From contig NZ_FNHG01000006.1 of NCBI RefSeq assembly GCF_900103475.1, forward strand, positions 62,001 through 126,000: a DNA stretch of 64,000 nt, given 5' to 3'. The first letter of the stretch is position 1. Every line of letters starts with the position of its first letter. Origin of the DNA: Maricaulis salignorans. Its GTDB lineage: Bacteria > Pseudomonadota > Alphaproteobacteria > Caulobacterales > Maricaulaceae. Positions 62,557 through 64,000 of this stretch are shown here, in pieces. Both the position numbers and the translations under genes were made by a program. The notes beneath the pieces were generated by a model. That model searched no databases. It saw nothing but the letters and a program-made list of their open reading frames with translations, and was not told where the DNA came from.

Positions 62557-64000
62557 CTACTCCCCCATCACCCCAACTTCATGCTTCTCCGGGTCATAGG
62601 CCGCCAGCGCCGCCAGCGTTGTGATCTCGCTCACCGAAGCGCCGAGCCGTGCGATCTGGACCGGGAGTTCGAAGCCGAGCAGCATCGGACCGATCACGGT
62701 GGCGCCGCCGCCGACGCGCAGGAGTTTGGTGGCGATTGAGGCGGAGTGGATCGCCGGCATGACCAGCACATTGGCCGGGCCGGAGAGGCGCGAGAAGGGG
62801 TAGAGGAAGCGGTGTGACGGGTCGAGGGCGACGTCGACATTCATCTCGCCCTCGTATTCGAAATCGACACCGCGCCCATCGAGCTGGTCGACGGCGGCCT
62901 GGAGTTTTTCCGAGCGTTCGCCGGCCGGATTGCCGAAGGTCGAATAGGACAGGAAGGCCACGCGCGGCGTGAAGCCGAAACCTTTCGCTGCCGCGGCGGC
63001 CTCGATGGCGATATCGGCGAGGGCGTCGCTATCGGGGAATTCGGTGACATTGGTGTCGGCGATGAAGAGGGTGCGGTTCTTCGCCAGCGCCACCGACATG
63101 CCGATCACGCGCTGGCCTGGCGCTGCATCGAGCACCAGTTTCACATCGCGCAGGGCGGCGTCATAGCTGCGGGTCGTGCCGGTGACGATGCCGTCGGCAT
63201 CGCCCAGCTTGACCATGCAGGCGGAAAAGACATTGCGGTCATTATTGACCAGGCGCTGCACATCGCGGCGCAGATAACCCTGCCGCTGCAGGCGTTTGTA
63301 GAGGAATTCGGCATAATCGCTATTGCGCTCCGACAGGCGCGCATTGACGATTGTGATCGCATCTTCCGGAACCCCGACCAGACGCATATTGGCGCGGGTA
63401 ATATCCTCGCGGCCGACCAGTATGGCCTTGCCGAGCTCCTGGCTCTGGAAGGCATAGGCGGCGCGGATCACCGCCGGTTCCTCGCCCTCGGCGAAGACGA
63501 TGCGGCGGCCCTGGCCCATCACCGCGCCCTGGATACGCTGCAGCAGGGCGGCGGTCGGATCGAGACGGCGGGCCAGCGAATGGCGATAGGCGGCCATGTC
63601 GGCAATCGGCTTGCGCGCGACACCGCTATCCATCGCCGCCTGGGCGACATAGGGCGGCACATAGGAAATCAGGCGCGGATCGAAGGGTGAGGGAATGATA
63701 TAGCCGCGGCCGAATTTCGGACGCGCGCCATGATAGGCGGCGGCGACCTCGTCGGGCACGTCTTCCTTGGCCAGCGCGGCGAGCGCATGGGCGGCGGCGA
63801 TTTTCATTTCCTCATTGATCGTGCGGGCGCGGACATCCAGCGCGCCGCGGAAAATATAGGGGAAGCCGAGGACATTATTGACCTGGTTGGGATAGTCCGA
63901 CCGGCCCGTCGCCATGATGGCATCGGAGCGCACGGCCTCGACCTCTTCCGGCGAGATTTCCGGGTCCGGATTGGCCATCGCGAAAATGATCGGATTATCG
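62557..64000 (-). CDS. maeB: NADP-dependent malic enzyme (MaeB type), C-terminal part
   Basis: The last 481 codons of a malic enzyme with a phosphotransacetylase-like C-terminal domain; the 5' end is beyond the window. The frame is open to the edge and begins [20 protein letters not shown], the NAD-binding end of the malic domain, followed by [14 protein letters not shown]. From about 110 codons in, the phosphate-acetyltransferase-like domain follows ([40 protein letters not shown]). The enzyme decarboxylates malate to pyruvate; the PTA domain is thought to be regulatory by binding acetyl-CoA. Confidence 0.95.
   Translation of the reverse strand, partial: DNPIIFAMANPDPEISPEEVEAVRSDAIMATGRSDYPNQVNNVLGFPYIFRGALDVRARTINEEMKIAAAHALAALAKEDVPDEVAAAYHGARPKFGRGYIIPSPFDPRLISYVPPYVAQAAMDSGVARKPIADMAAYRHSLARRLDPTAALLQRIQGAVMGQGRRIVFAEGEEPAVIRAAYAFQSQELGKAILVGREDITRANMRLVGVPEDAITIVNARLSERNSDYAEFLYKRLQRQGYLRRDVQRLVNNDRNVFSACMVKLGDADGIVTGTTRSYDAALRDVKLVLDAAPGQRVIGMSVALAKNRTLFIADTNVTEFPDSDALADIAIEAAAAAKGFGFTPRVAFLSYSTFGNPAGERSEKLQAAVDQLDGRGVDFEYEGEMNVDVALDPSHRFLYPFSRLSGPANVLVMPAIHSASIATKLLRVGGGATVIGPMLLGFELPVQIARLGASVSEITTLAALAAYDPEKHEVGVMGE

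Overview
The window is about 64 kb of GC-rich bacterial chromosome. It looks like an alphaproteobacterium of the Caulobacterales/Maricaulales type (a Maricaulis-like member of the Hyphomonadaceae or Maricaulaceae is my best guess; I cannot name a species from sequence alone). The reasons are the gene order mnmG-mnmE-rho-hemJ-hemH-hemE / ppsR-maf-aroE-coaE-dnaQ-secB, which in Caulobacter brackets the replication origin, a perfect parS site next to mnmG, and the family content (DUF6489, TimA, FMN-binding GltS-like protein, [2Fe-2S]-type ferrochelatase).

Layout. 1-7.6 kb: origin-left arm, mostly minus strand (mnmG fragment, parS, mnmE, DUF6489, dienelactone hydrolase, GST, rho, and the late heme genes hemJ, hemH and hemE). 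7.63-8.07 kb: non-coding, the probable chromosome origin, with an AT-rich tract, DnaA-box-like 9-mers, a 37-bp two-tier inverted repeat and a CtrA-like site. 8.07-11.65 kb: the plus-strand ppsR-maf-aroE-coaE-dnaQ run. 11.7-16.4 kb: secB, TimA, mltA, Smr protein, hslU. 16.4-22.9 kb: accessory segment separating hslU from hslV, including a clearly AT-rich island (about 16.9-18.9 kb) with two orphan membrane proteins, a 27-bp perfect inverted repeat, a duplicated 55-bp leader, and a TetR/NmrA/DUF1772 module with two matched operators. 22.9-35.6 kb: hslV, a GGDEF-EAL protein, PfkB kinase, ATP-grasp protein, nth, LysE exporter, katG, an alkylation-repair protein, gloA and a WYL regulator.

35.6-48.6 kb: a second parS-like site, dapB, and the chaperone set dnaJ-FkbM-dnaK, then alkB, a GltS-like FMN protein, an M48 protease, and grpE-hrcA. 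48.7-56.9 kb: rph, a DUF2975/Cro-type regulator module with an unlisted 38-residue membrane peptide and TATCG-type palindromes, rdgB-hemW, and the lpoA / rsmI-yraN-BON lipoprotein-gshB cluster. 57.1-64 kb: comM, a hybrid histidine kinase, an AmpG-type transporter, a nested inverted-repeat element, and the 5'-truncated maeB.

How the parts fit: origin, segregation site, heme synthesis, proteostasis (hslUV, dnaKJ, grpE, hrcA, secB) and envelope maintenance (mltA, LpoA-like, BON lipoprotein, AmpG) are core chromosome functions. The accessory material is concentrated at 16.9-20.8 kb. No tRNA, rRNA, transposase, integrase or CRISPR array was found.
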